Assembly: GCA_009741485.1 (NCBI GenBank)
Contig: CM019214.1
Coordinates: 28,548,746 to 28,612,745 of the forward strand
Length of the DNA: 64,000 bases
Direction of reading: 5' to 3'
Source: Malurus cyaneus samueli
Taxonomy: Eukaryota > Chordata > Aves > Passeriformes > Maluridae
Part shown: piece after piece, positions 9,771-22,330 of the stretch
Position numbering within the stretch: position 1 is the first letter of the stretch
How the letters are laid out: each line of letters begins with the position of its first letter
The notes under the pieces: model-generated
What the model saw: only the letters and a program-made list of their open reading frames with translations
What the model was told of the DNA's origin: nothing
The model's database searches: none
Made by a program: the position numbers and the translations under genes

Positions 9771-12700
9771 GGCCAGTGGTTTCACACGGCCGAGGCAGTG
9801 AGGAGTCAGACAGCAAAGCTTGGCTGAAAAGTAATTTCTGGAGAGGCAAGGCCAAAGTAGAGACAGAGGAGACAAAATAGAAAACGTGGCAGGACACGGT
9901 CTTGCAATGCTCCGATCAGGGCACGGAGCGGAGGGCTGGTGCGGACGGAGTGGCTGCAGCGAGGGGCGTGGGGGAGCGATGGGAGCCGACTCCCGCTGGC
10001 CGGGTGGTAGGAGGGATAACAGATTGAGGGTGCGGGGCGGGCAGGGCCTTGCCTGCCTGCCTGCTGGCTCAGCCCCGTCGTGCCTCTGCCTAATAGTGTC
10101 AGGAAAAGTTGGGACACAGAGGCGGCCCGAGGAGAAGGACAGCTGGCAGAGGAGTTGAGGAACCTGGTGTGCAGCTACACATGTAACGGGGCTTTCGTTA
10201 GAGGCTGAAGTGAATGCCCATTGACTTTTCCATGCAGTGAACCATTCTACTGTTGGAGGAGTCGTCTCAAAAGTAAATTTTAACAAATTAAATTTCGGAG
10301 GATCTTGAGGATGTTTGATGTGACAGTGGTGTGATGTATGGGGCCCACTGCTGTGGATGCATGACCAAAATGGTAAGAGGTACTAGCAGGAAACATTAAA
10401 TCCTTCCCAGTCTTTATGCCTAAAACCAGGAGGCACCTGGAGGTGCCTCTGTAAGATAGGCTAAAAGTAGGAGCTGACTGAGCTGAACCACACCACTGCG
10501 TGTGCCGTCAAAAGGTCTGGAAGTACCCAAGTGAAAACCCCACCCCTTAACATGTCCGGAGCTCGTGTTGAGTGAGGGGCAACCCCCAAGCTAAAGCACA
10601 CTGGTCCCTGTTTTTGGGGTGCAAGCAGTGGCGCTTTGTGACAAAGAACACACACCCCAACCCCCCAATTTGCAAAGCCTTGGGGTGCCATGCCTATCTT
10701 TCCTGGATGGTGTAATTCTCTGGGAGGAGCCTTCAGAGAGGTTTCATTTCAAAAAAGTCATTCAAATGCTTTAGCACGGCCTGTCAGGACGGGTTTGGGG
10801 GTAATATGCTTCATGCTCAGTAAAATCCCATTGTCCACGCTTTCAGCCTGGACACCTCTCATTGATTTGGAGAAGACGTGTGCCACGGTTAGCTGCGGCT
10901 CTCAGATAGAGGGACTATCCCTCAGAAATCTTAAAAAAAATAAAATGAAGGACAATGAAACCGAGGAGAAGCAGGAGAGCATCTGTCGGTGGTCAAACAA
11001 TTGGGCAAGTGCTAGAGGGTGAGCTGAGATCCGAGTGGGAAAAGGCGGCTTTAGCCCGGGGCAGACCAATGTGGGCTGAGGAAGTGCGACCGACACGGGG
11101 GGGAAGGACTGGAGTCTGCAAAGTGTGCGTTTAGGAAAAGAATAGCTTTCACCGGGAGGAGGTGAAATATAGTTTACCAAGGCGTAAAACTCCATAGCAA
11201 CTAGGAACTAGTGGTGAACAAAGGCACCATACATCCACGGAGGGGGGTGAAGTTGCGGGAGGGGTGCAGGGGGAGTAGGGAAAGGTTTAGTCCCTACCCC
11301 AAAATTGTCTCGCACAGATTTCAGAAGGGTTTGTTTGGTTAGGTTTTTCTGAGTCTCCAAGGCATAAAAAGTCTATAGGAAGATTGTCTTGCTAAAGCCA
11401 CTCGAGATTGGATAGTTCAATCCTAATCAGATTGGAAGAATGAGTGACTATTCAGGTTTTGGAGCTGTAAACACAAGTAGCCCGAGGCCAGGAAAGACCT
11501 AAAACCCCAAGCCCAGGAGTTCAAAACGAAGACTCGACACTAAAACACAATTCCCATCCGGTGAGGAAAGCTCTGAAACCATCTACGGTGCTTCCGAGTT
11601 ACATACACCTTAGCCATAGTCTCCCCTTCTTACCTTACAGGGTATCTTTATCTTTTGGAAAAATCTTGAGTAATTCCTTGATCAAGTGATCAGATTAAGG
11701 TTCTGTATTATCTTTTCTTTTTCCTGTAGGCAGCAGAAGAGAGAGAAAGGTTTTGCTTTTGTTAAGGGTTTGTTTGTAGGGTTTTTTTGTTATCTGTGTC
11801 TTTGTGCATTATCAGTCTTACTTTCCCCTAAATTGCTTTTCAGACACAGAACAGGTAAAAGCTTCATGGTTCGTCATCGTAAAAGCGCAGAGTGAAGTCC
11901 GCCTCCTCCCCGATGTTAGAATGTAGGAAATAATGCAAAACCCGAGATGTTGTGAACATGAACATGTTCTAGCTTGGAGGACCGTGAAAAAGAAAAAAAA
12001 AACATAAGTGGAAAATGCCTTTTAAAATACACAGCTGTAGGCAAGATCAAGCCTGCATATTTCAGGACAGAGTTAGAACAAGAGAAATGTGGAGTTTAGC
12101 ATAAAAAACTCCTCAGCAGTGTTTTGAACAACTGTAAGAGTGAAGAGGAGGGAAACGGGCATGCAGTGCATTTCCACATTGGGAATTTCTGTGCTCTCGT
12201 GTCACATCATTCCTTACATGTCTTATGGAACAGTGGAGAACGAAGTAATGAGAGTAGAACATGCATTTCTCCCTCCAAAAGCACTTCTTCCGTTCATGTT
12301 CTTGTCAGTTTCTGACTTTCTTGCAAGGCTGAGGAAGTTTCTGCTATGCCTCCAACGAAAATGTCCGTTTAGTAGACTTAGTTTGAGTCACAACATAGGA
12401 ACGAATGGTCTCCTAATCATTTTGTTTTGACTAAGCAGCTGCAGGGAAAAGTTCTGCATGATTTTCCCGAATATAGCAACAGTTTAAGGGGTCACAGACC
12501 AAAGCTGAGTAGATAAGTGGGACAAGCTGATCATGATGAATGTGCCATATTTTCACATATTTAAGGTAAGGAGAGCAAGGAAGTGGCTTTATTGCAAAAG
12601 ACACCCTTGTGTGACCAAATGAGCCCAATTTTGTACAATTTGGTAGGAGCTTTCTATATAGCTGTATTATTCAGTGGTAGTTTCAGGCAGATAAACTAAG

Positions 12701-13439
12701 TGTGCCTGTGCGTCTCAGACGTGTTTTAAATATTTCATGATGTCTAAACTATGTGTTCATGTGTTCACGGTTAAGCGTTCCTACTTAGACGTTTGTATTT
12801 ATCATCTGTCTTAGGATAGCCTTGGATGATCAATAAATGAAAATACTACATTTGAAAGGTAAGCTTATTGTCACGAAAATGGACAAACTCAGAGTCTGTT
12901 GTTTAAAACACGGTCTCTGCTCCTCAGGATATTCTTGTTGATGTTCTCTGACAAGGAGACACATTAAAAAAAGAATCTTTAATAAAAATCAATATTTGGA
13001 TACCAACTGCTTCACAAATACATGCAATGACGTCATGTCCTCGGGAATAGCCCATCATACTTCCCGGATGTTTGCTGCAGAATGCAAGTCCCTCTCCACA
13101 CACACATGGCTGCACACCAGATTCAGGTACGGTCGAGCCCAGGTGTCTTGCCGCACCTTCTAATTTTGTCACATACCCATTGCCTAACAGGAAGAGGACG
13201 AGCTACAGGTGCGAAAATTGAGTGGAACTATAAAGGCAGAAAATCAGAGCTACAATTCACAGAGGATCGTGTTTCAGTTTTGTAGGGCAAGACATAATAA
13301 TTTTAAAAAGAAATTAAGATCAGGCAGCAAAAGTATTTCAGAAGCTCCCTTTCTATTCCGTGAAATAATTGGACAACATCTGGAACGGAGCTCTTTCCCT
13401 CATTGGGCATCACACAATAAGCGCAGCCTCAAAACACTT
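9771..13439. other. Intergenic, no gene seen
   Basis: Unique sequence without recognised coding exons, RNA genes or transposons. A perfect 20-base hairpin with 9-base arms lies at 10430-10449. Short ORFs here have no recognisable domains. Confidence 0.5.
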
Positions 13440-14330
13440 GAAAGGGAAACTTCGGCTTTCGCTCCACCGGTGCGCCCGCCTCGCTTAGCGAGAGCACCAG
13501 GCTTAGAGGGATTTCCAGTGTCTCACTGGAGACAACATATGGAATCATGAAATGCTGTTTTTAACAAAACTCCTAAAGTTTTCCATGGAAGATGTCTGCC
13601 TTTTCCCTGCGAACGGGAAGAAAAAGACTTTTCCTCGCGGAAAGCAAGGGTGGAGGCAGCTGCAGCAGAGCTTCCTGCCCCTCTGCCTCCAGCCAAAGGA
13701 GCTGCTGATTCCCATCGGGCCGGGCTTGAGAGGCCGTTACTTTGAAAATCAACCTGATCAGATAAACTGGTCACCAAACGTCATTTAATGAAGCCCAGGA
13801 CCCGGCTATCCAGGGCACACACACCCCTCCTCCCACCCCCCACACCCCCCGACAGCGCCAAGCAGTTTCTGACAGAAAGCGGTGTGGGCGGCCCCTCCCC
13901 TCCCCTCCGTGGCACCGCCACCCGGGGCACATGAGGCCGCTGCTCTGGGCTTCTGCTGAGCGCCTTCAGGGCTCCCTCCACGCCCCACCGCATTCCGCGG
14001 GGAGCGCGATTCTGCCCCGCCTCGGGGCAAGAGCAGGAGGTCGGGTAGTGGCAGCATGGATGCGAGTGGGGAGCCCCACGTCCCCGGGGAGCAGCTCCGG
14101 GGCCGAGCTGTGGCGTTGCCGAGGAGATAAACGCCTCTTGTCCCTGGAGAGGGGACAGGGGACAAAGGTTCACCTGACATGGGTCAGGAAACCGGCGGCA
14201 CTCGGGCTGCGAGAGCTGCACTCTGTGCGTCCCGAGTGGGACAAGTGGGGCTGGCCCCCCATGTCCAAAGAGCCCAGGAACACCTCGTGCCAGCACCGAC
14301 TGTGGCGGGCAGCTCCAGAGCCAGGCTTGT
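13440..14330. promoter_or_regulatory. Second GC-rich block upstream of SOX1
   Basis: GC-rich sequence with CpGs, a C-run-rich, G4-capable (minus strand) segment at 13820-13850 and no recognised coding content. ORFs on both strands overlap and match no family I know. It may be a weaker CpG island or distal promoter. Confidence 0.3.
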
Positions 14331-15689
14331 CCTCAAGCTGTCATGTTCCACCTCCTTGCTCCACTCCCTATGCCCTTTATTTTTGCCCACTAGTGACCAA
14401 ATGGCAACTTCTATGACCAAGTTGCAGTCTGTCTGCTTGCCCACCTTCCTTCTCTAATTCTTAGGGGAATTTGAAAAAGCTTGACTGGCTTTAGAAATAT
14501 TTTTAGGAAACCTGTGAAAATGTTCAGCTGGGTATTGCAACATTTTTGCCCCTACACAAAACACAAAATATGAACCAATTTAAAGGAATACGTCACAGGG
14601 GAAGAGAAATAAATGTACAGTCATTCAGCAGTAAAACAAAAAGTCAGAAATTTTTCTTGTCTTAAACGAGTAGTCAGGGAAGAAATGTCTTTTCTTACAT
14701 CAAAGAAGAGATATTTTAAAGAGTGTTTCTAATGGAAGGACCTTTATATTTTCTGCTCCAACTGCAGGGTTCTGTATTTTGTGGAGTATCGTCGTACCTC
14801 CAACACAGGAAAAATGCCGTTCGAGGAGCCAGGAGTGTTCACAAACAATTTAAGACTGAATTTATTAAAGAATAGTTTACCTTCACCTGACAACAAAATA
14901 TTAATAGAAAACAACATTTAAAATTTTGCCACTCTACAGAATGCTTTCTGAACTTGTAAATAAAAATAAACTCAACAAATATTATTCTCCTTTTGGAAAC
15001 CTTACAATACAATTACTGCAGACTGCTAAGATCACTCCACTGACCCTCAACCATACTACACAGATACTGCCAAACTGAATTCCCCTATTATTTCTCAGAG
15101 CCAACACTTGTTAAAAAGGAGAATGCAGAGCCACTAATTTAAATTTAACTTTGAAAAAAAAAAAAAAAAGAGAATGAGAAAGCAAGAAAAATGGTGGTTA
15201 GCTGTCTTTTAAAATTAAATAAAATTGAGAAGTCTGTAGGAAAATGGACTCAGGGTAACTGGACTAGTGTTGTCTCTTCTTCAGCCTACAAGTCTTCTGC
15301 AGGTTATTTTTCTCCAGTACAAATGTAATTTAATAGCCGAGATGGATATTGTTTCACTTTCAGCTATCTGTTGTATACTCCGGTCTCATTCTACATTAGA
15401 TGATTACCTTACTGTCCTATATGCACAATTTAAAGGGAATTACCTATTACTTCAATTATTTGTTTCTTATCAACTGATGTTACACTACAAGGATTTGCAT
15501 TGAAAGGACACAAAGAAAGAGCAAGTCATGGCACATTGCCAAATAAAAGAGTAATGTTCTGGTGAATTTAGCCCAAATAATTTACTGCTATATAAAAGTG
15601 GAAAAGTGGAAGGTGAACCCTTTGACCAATAAATCTCTTCTGCATGTGAAACCCTTATCTTGTCCCCTCCAATATATTCCACACTAGGA
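14331..15689. other. Intergenic, AT-rich, no gene seen
   Basis: AT-rich unique DNA with a 16-base A-run near 15154-15169. No coding, RNA or transposon feature was recognised. Confidence 0.5.
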
Positions 15690-16085
15690 AGCCATCATCA
15701 TTGGCTCTGGTTTGTTATTTGTAAACCTTGATCTTCTGCACTCGGTGTCCTAAATATGGATAATTAGCATCAGTTTATCACGCCTCTGCATATTTTCTCT
15801 TCTCTCCAAACATGCATGCTTCTATTGGCTGCCATTCTGTCACAGAAGATTATGGAGACAGATTGCAGAGAATGAATGTGCTAAACGAGATTAGGAAGGA
15901 ATAGAAATAGCAACTTGGCCAATAAATTCCTCGTGAGAGCCTTATCATACAATTACACGTTGACTTGTTTCACACTCTCCCAGCCTCTTAATCCAACGCC
16001 CCCACCAAGAATAAAATTTCACTAATTTCTGAATTACTGCATATCCTCATGACTTGTCACTGAGAATGGTTGGAAGGAGCAACAC
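15690..16085. promoter_or_regulatory. Candidate conserved non-coding element
   Basis: High-complexity sequence without repeats. It has homeodomain-like cores (ATAATTAGC, CAATTACA), CCAAT-type (ATTGGCT) and TTTATCAC/TTATCA motifs packed closely. The texture resembles vertebrate developmental enhancers near SOX genes, but conservation cannot be measured here. Confidence 0.25.
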
Positions 16086-17663
16086 GGTCGAAAATAGCAC
16101 ATCAAACTTCCAAAAAGAAAAGAAACTTTACGGACAGAAAGAGATGTAGCTTTACACCGTTTGTGGCCATAAGCAGAAGATTTTGTGTGGCAGCAGATTG
16201 AAGGGTCGGGACTTCAACATCAAGACACGTTTCTCTGCGCTTTTACCCCTAACTCTTTACATCGGGTGTTACCTTATCCTCAGAGAGATTTGGGGATCAG
16301 AATACAGTGTGTTGATGCTGCTAAACTGTGCACCTGCTGTGCAACAACTCTCCACATGAGCCCCTACAAATTCATCAGAAAGCAATGGCAAAACCACCTA
16401 CTACTGCCATCAGTTTCTGGGACATTCCTGACCATTGCGGTAATTGAGAAGACGCCAAAGGTATGACAGCAAAGTGAGACAAAATCCTGCTGAACTCACA
16501 AGAAACAGCTACCAGCTCTGTGGAGTTAGTTTTATCCCTTCTGCCACGGTTATTTCAATGTGGACATCAAGAAAACATGATTTCCATGATGTAATTCAGA
16601 GGCATGGCTAAAACCTTCAGGAGACATCATCCCTGAAAATGCTGGAAGTCTCCATTTTCCCCCTTATAGTAGCCCAAGAGGAGGGCTTGCAAAAAGTACT
16701 GGTGTTGTCATAATGTTCTTTTCATTGTTTTAGATATGGGTAGAAGAAGAAAGACAAAAATGGAATAAAAAGTCCCAAGACAGGAAGATGAAGCCTTGCT
16801 CAGTTGACCTATACTCATAGACTTAATGACACAGTGCATTTGTCTTACAACTTTAAGAGATTTAAGAACATTTTACAGCATTTATTACAGTAAAAGGACT
16901 TGTTTTAGAAGGAAGCATGTTTTTATAACTTGAGTATTGGTTTCACTTAATAAATGTGAATCTTCAACCCCATACAGAACTCAGATCAAAAGTGTGATGA
17001 AGTTTTGCTGTGTATTCCCGAGCTGCTTAGCATCACTCCTGCCCGTGCAATCAGATGTTGGGAACATAGGAGAGAAGTTGCAAGGGTTACGGTTGTTCAA
17101 AATAAAGGGATTCCCTCGAGTGGGACCTTTCCTGCACACACTTTTCTCCCGTGTGGAAGTGATCCAGGCAAGGGAGAATCCTCTCTCCCCTCAAGCTGGC
17201 TACCATGGAGTGTCACAAACCTTGGGCATGGCAAACCTGTCCTGCGAGTACAACAAAGCCTTGGCCCTCTGAGTTACCCTGAAGTGGGTTTAGCGATGGT
17301 GGGTTTAGCGATGGTGGGGTTGATGATTTTGTTTTTTATTTTTAACCTGCTCGTTACTTTTCTCTCACTCTTCCCCGGAGTTTTGTTTGATACTAAAGCC
17401 CTCCAGATGGAAAACCAGAGTGCAGATGACAGCCACACTCATCCAGAGTCTTAAAAACCACACAGTTGCAAAAAAAGATTGAGATGAGAATAAGCATAAC
17501 CCTGTGGGATAGCGAGACAGCCTACTACCTGTTTGCTACCACAAGAATTTTTGCAGTCACATAAAAGTTTAATAACTCTACCTTATTCCCTTCTTTTTCT
17601 TGTTCTAGACATAGATTTGCATACATATTCATACACTCTTATATCTATATGCATACGCACACA
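16086..17663. other. Intergenic, no gene seen
   Basis: Unique sequence. The one local structure is a 15-base tandem unit (GTGGGTTTAGCGATG) repeated twice at 17284-17313, with a degenerate third copy to about 17325. Confidence 0.5.
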
Positions 17664-17768
17664 AATATAAATATATATGTATATTATTATGTGTGGTTAT
17701 ATATATATATGTATATATATGTATATATATGTATATATACACACATATATATATATGTACACACACAT
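17664..17768. repeat. AT-rich (TATATATG)n microsatellite
   Basis: Alternating TA with regularly spaced TATATG units and flanking ACACAC. It is self-complementary over most of its length, so it could extrude as a hairpin and is likely polymorphic. Confidence 0.92.
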
Positions 17769-18219
17769 TACCCGAATGAATTAGTTAGCATCGGGCAGAG
17801 AGGCGTTTGCCATTAATCTGGGAACAAACCGCTAACCTCGGTGACTGGTATTTTAGCTTTTCTTTTCTCGCTTCTCTCAGTGTGGGGAGAGCAGTAAAGC
17901 TTGTGTGGACTGATTGTGAGGGGCTCTGCTGGAATTTGGCAGGCCAGGGGCTTGGAGAGAAGCCCCATGCTGACTCCTATTCAGCGGGCCAGTTTTCCGC
18001 GAGCTTTGGAAGTTTCACTCAGCCGTGCACTCAATGGCTTCACAAAGCTGATTACAAGCTTCAGCGCATTCCTGAAGGAGCCAAAAGCGACGCAGGTGCA
18101 AACGAGCCGAGGGAGCCCCTTATCCCGGTGACAGAATGGGACAAGCTGGGAAAGGCTTGGACCACACAAATCCAAGGCTCACCAGGCAGCAGCAAGCCTG
18201 CCTTGGGAACCGGGGATCA
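17769..18219. other. Intergenic, no gene seen
   Basis: Unique sequence leading into the GC-rich block that follows. A 201-residue ORF begins at 17807, but it has no recognisable domain and runs into GC-rich composition. I do not call it a gene. Confidence 0.45.
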
Positions 18220-19560
18220 TTATCCGCTCCATTCAGCGGGGACCCAGCGGCGGCAGCGGCACGTCCCAAGGCTGGGGACGGGCTTTCCGTCCCGGGTGGG
18301 AGCAGAGCCGTTTCACCTGGCATCCCCTCTCCGCTCCCTTCGCGGCTGCCTCAGGCACGAACCCGAGGTGCCCCTGCTCCTCCGAAATTATTTGTATCCC
18401 AGCATCCGGTAGTCTCCAGAGTGCCGCCCGTTAAGCACCTTGCCGGTTTTACCCCATTGCCCCATCCCACCCGAAAAGCCACCCTCCTCGTCGTCGTCCC
18501 TTCCCCAGATAAACACGGTGCTAAGGGTCTGTCTGGAAACCGAGCACAGAAAACGCACTGATCCGAAATGGCAGGTTTCCTCCCAGCTGAAGTTCTCTAA
18601 CAAACACCCTATTTTGAAGACTGCCTTTAATTCCAGAGAGAAGCCAGCCGAGAGCGCACCCTCCTCCCCTCCCAATTACGCGAGCCACCCGATTCCCACA
18701 GAAACCTCCCGCAACACAAACGCCTGGTGAATGCTTTCTGACTCGGTGAAAGCAGCCCACGGTGCCTGCCCTTCCTGCCTCCCCGGCGAGCGAGGGGGTG
18801 GCGAGGAGTCGAGGGGGGTCTTGGTGCCGGAGAGGGTGAAGCGTGATTACTTTTAATTAGGGGTTCTCGGAAGGAGTTCCTCTCGCCTCCGCTCCCTCGC
18901 CCCCTTTCCTCGCTCTCAGCCTTTCCCCTCCAGCCGAGAGAAGAAGCTGCACTTTACTTCCCTGCAAAATTAATTACGGCCCTTCCCTGCTATCAATTAC
19001 GGAGGAATCAGCCTTTCCTAGGGAGAGGAGAAATAATCAAAAGGCTTTTCAGTCTTGCTGGGGGGGGACGACCTCGGACCGCCGAGCACATAATGCGGCA
19101 AGGGGACTGCGGCGCTTCTGGCCGCTGGTTTCATATGCAAATGGCGAGCTGCCTCCAAGTTATCATTATGGTTTTATTTTTCTTTCCCCTTAATGTTATT
19201 ATTGTGTCGGGGTTTTAATAGCCACATGCTCTACCCTTCCCTTTCAGCGAGGTTTCCTTGGCGATCAGCCACGCCGCTTCTTCCCCGGGCGCGTTGCCCC
19301 CGCCCCAGCGCCTGCCCCACGTCCATGTTAATTTCGCCCTATGGAAATGAAAGCGGCCCGAGCGGGCAGCTGATATTAAAGCGATCCCCCGGCCCCGGGG
19401 CTCGCCCTCCCCGTTCTCGCAGCGGCCGTGCCTCGGCAGGAGCGCGGCGTGTCGGTACCGTGGGCCCCCCCGACCCCCGGGCCCGCCGCCCCTTTCATGC
19501 TCGTGAGATGCTGGGCAGGCAGCGGTGCGTTTGCTTGTGCGGAGCACACCGCCTGCAAGC
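18220..19560. promoter_or_regulatory. CpG-rich block with embedded homeodomain sites
   Basis: GC- and CpG-rich sequence at 18220-18420, 18770-18900 and 19240-19540, alternating with AT-rich motif clusters. No coding homology is seen. The mix of CpG island and clustered TAATTA sites suggests a developmental promoter or enhancer, perhaps for a non-coding transcript upstream of SOX1. Confidence 0.4.
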
Positions 19561-19800
19561 GGTTGCCTTGGCAGAAAGGTGCAGCTTTCTGATGTTCTTT
19601 TGTCTGATAACTAATTCAAGTTAATGCGATCTTTATGTAAAGCTAACAGCGGATAATTGTCTATTTTCTCGCCAACAATCTCCATCACAATCACTTATCT
19701 GGAAACCTGCGGTTGTATTAATCGTTATATTCCCCGAGATAAGCGTCTCTCGAATTATCAGTAAACACTGGAGGGAAATTAAACAAACTCCAGAGCCACT
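18840..19800. promoter_or_regulatory. Best enhancer-like candidate: POU/SOX/homeodomain motif cluster
   Basis: TAATTA sites at 18854-18859 and 18971-18976 and a related CAATTAC at 18994-19000 give two AATTACGG copies 23 bases apart. There is a perfect POU octamer ATGCAAAT at 19135-19142, an AACAAT SOX core at 19674-19679, and repeated GATAA/TTATC cores at 19640-19770. The sequence is non-repetitive and AT-rich patches sit in CpG-rich DNA. SOX plus POU sites are the usual input for SoxB1-regulated neural enhancers; function here is inference. Confidence 0.4.
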
Positions 19801-20871
19801 TAAGTTTCCTCCGCAGCTTTTAAGCCGTCTTCTTGGGAGGAGGGGGAGTGGGGACGACGACACCCCTCGATCCAACCTGGGACCGGAACACAACGTGAAA
19901 GGGGTGTGTGGGGGCGGGTGTGTATGAAGCAGTGAAGAAGGGCCTGATATTTTGGATAATTTTGAAGAGCCGAGTCCTGCTGAAGGCGCCTTCCCTTCGA
20001 GGTGCCCGTGCGGCAGACAGACACGCACCTTACGCCCCGCTCGTCGGGCGGCGGTCGGTCTTTAGCAGCCCCTGGGACCTTGTTGGCAATTCTTGTAAAT
20101 CATGTAATTAAGTGTATTAGTCTCTGCAGGGGAAAGACGAGCAGCTAGGAGAGAATACACCCAGAGATTAAGCGGGAGGCGCATGGCTTTAGGTCTGATA
20201 CACAAGGAAAGGAGAGTTCTGCTGCCTTCCTAGAATCACCGTATTAGCACAATTATTGGGAATATTTATACTAGAGAGTGATCTGAACCCCAGGAGGGTA
20301 ACAGAGAGTGCGAGAGAGCGAAACTACTGTGGGAATATGTTTTACTGCTCAGATCCCAGCAGTTCCGTTAGGTGTAAAGAAATTATAGCAAATTGTGCTG
20401 GAAACCCCTCCAGGGAAAACATACTTGTATGACAAAGATTTTGTCTTTTTGAGATGAAGTCAAAACATCGGTGTCAAATGAAACTCATTTTAGGGGCGCT
20501 GCCGTGTGTGTGTGTTTACTCGAGTAACTGGGTGAGGGGGAAAAAAAAGAAAAAAAGCAGCGGAAACCATGACATTTCAGTAGTGAATCTGTGCCAGCAG
20601 AGAGTTTACTACTTCTTCGGGAAGAGCGAGGCGTCCTCCAGCCTCTCCTCGCTGCCCGCCCGGAGCCCGGGCTGAGGCCACCGTTGTCTCGCCTGGCTCC
20701 GCAGGGCTGGCTGACAGCAATCCGTGTGCTTCGCCTTGGAAGGAGGGTTTTCCACGTCGAAAGTGCTTTACGAACATTAACTGAATAATCCTGGCGTTTA
20801 GTTACTGAGCAGGCACCAAAGAATTGCAGAACTCGCCCTTATGATGGGCTTTATTTATTGTTAATTTAAGA
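19801..20871. other. Intergenic, no gene seen
   Basis: Mixed-composition unique sequence with a short CpG-rich patch at about 20620-20720. No recognised exon, RNA or transposon. Confidence 0.45.
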
Positions 20872-20895
20872 TTTTTTTTTTTTTTTTTTTTTTTT
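20872..20895. repeat. Poly(T) homopolymer
   Basis: A run of 24 T, preceded by AT-rich sequence and not associated with any transposon body that I recognise. Confidence 0.95.
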
Positions 20896-20976
20896 GGTAA
20901 GCACACTTTTATTCACAAAGGTTACCAATCGCACACTCTCGTCTTAACCTGGGGAAGCTGAGGTCTGGAATGGAAA

Positions 20977-21208
20977 AGGAAAAAAAAAACAACAAAAAAA
21001 CCAAACAAATCAAACAAACAAAAACTAAACATCTCCGCCAAAAACCCCCCCAAACCAAACAAATAAACAGCAAAAGAAAACAGCAATAAAAAAAACCACC
21101 AAAAAACAAAAACTCAACAACAACCAACCAAAAAACAAGCCAGAAAAAAAATTCCCCCAACAAAACCAAACACAAACAAAACAGAACACCTCAACAAAAC
21201 ACACAAAC
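20977..21208. repeat. CAAA-type A/C-rich low-complexity tract
   Basis: About 230 bases nearly devoid of G and T on the plus strand, built from CAAA, CAAAA, CCAAA and ACAA units. The Phe/Leu/Cys-rich minus-strand ORFs over it are compositional. It resembles a long decayed (CAAA)n expansion. Confidence 0.85.
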
Positions 21209-21684
21209 CTCCTGTTATTTATTTGTGTGTCATGGCAGCGCATTTCTAAACATGATCGGCTTCTTAAAAAAAATTAACTGCTTAGATTCTCGAATGATTT
21301 CACTTGAGCTAAAAGTTCCCAGGGTAGCTTTTTCTTATGGCATTTGAAAATATCCCACTTCATCTCTCACCTGAATCTTGTCATCTGTGCCATCTTGAAG
21401 TGATCTGTGAACAATGCTGGTCCCTTGGACAGCCCAAGCTGGTCAATCAGGCAGAACAGACTATGCAAATGGAATGGAAAGGCGAAGCGATGAAGAACAG
21501 TGGCCCCCATTGTCTTGGGCATTTCAAAGCGAAGCCCAGCTGCAGCAGGCGTTGCTGTCTCGGACCCTTGGTTGCTACACTAATGTCATCATTGCAAAAC
21601 ATCACATTTTGAAAACTCTACAGTCTGAATGCATGATCAGCCTTCCACAAAGATTTCACTTTGCCGTGACATCTTTCGAAGTCA

Positions 21685-21685
<1 letters not shown>
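21209..21685. other. Intergenic, no gene seen
   Basis: Unique sequence with a 91-residue ORF at 21337-21612 of no recognisable family. Confidence 0.45.
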
Positions 21686-21720
<35 letters not shown>

Positions 21721-21737
21721 AAAAAAAGGAAAAAAGT
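21686..21737. repeat. Poly(A) tract with G interruptions
   Basis: Thirty-two consecutive A to 21717, then GGG and shorter A-runs. There is no recognisable SINE or LINE body next to it. Confidence 0.95.
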
Positions 21738-21879
21738 CCCACCACAACTGGGGACTGGGATCCCAGCCACATCCCGCAATCCCTCCACTCCTAACTGTGG
21801 TGCAGCTGACGCCTTTTGCAACCTTTTGGTGAACGCCTCGCCTTTCGTGTCGTTTTTAGCATCGAATCGCATGATGATT

Positions 21880-22330
21880 TAAGTTGCATTTAACTTATTT
21901 TCTGTCAGGTCTCTTTCAGGCACTCTAATGAGCTAACACCGAGGAAACGTCGCTGTGAGCAGGCAATGAAGTATTTAGTCACAATCGCTTCCAAAACTTC
22001 AGATACGCGCGGCTTTAAAAGAGTCAGGCAATGTCTTCACAAGTGATTAAACCGGCAACTAAGCTGGCTATTTATGGGTCCGTTAGGAGTTTTTGTGAAT
22101 ACTCAGTTTCTTAATGCACTCATGCAGTTGTCGCTCCTGAATATTGCTGCCAGCCCTGCTCTAGCTTTGCCTCCCGGCACTGATCCCAAAGTTAGCTTTG
22201 CCATGAGAAACGAACTTTCAGTTCAGTAAAGCTGAGGGCTGTCAGATGATTAATGTGCATTTTCAAAAGGCTAAATCATTGCCCGTGTTTCACTTATTGT
22301 TCCTTTTCATTTTCTTTTGTCTGTAGGTGA
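21880..22330. promoter_or_regulatory. Candidate conserved non-coding element
   Basis: Non-repetitive sequence with scattered CpGs, GATTAAT/TTAATG and CTAAATCATT homeodomain-like cores and TTATTGTTCC (SOX-like). It ends in a strong polypyrimidine tract plus CTGTAG at about 22295-22326, which would also work as a plus-strand splice acceptor for a non-coding transcript. Neither use can be shown here. Confidence 0.25.

Noticed and set aside
20909..21243. Phe/Leu/Cys-rich membrane-like ORFs on the minus strand
   Set aside because: Reverse reading of the A/C-rich CAAA tract mimics a hydrophobic protein.
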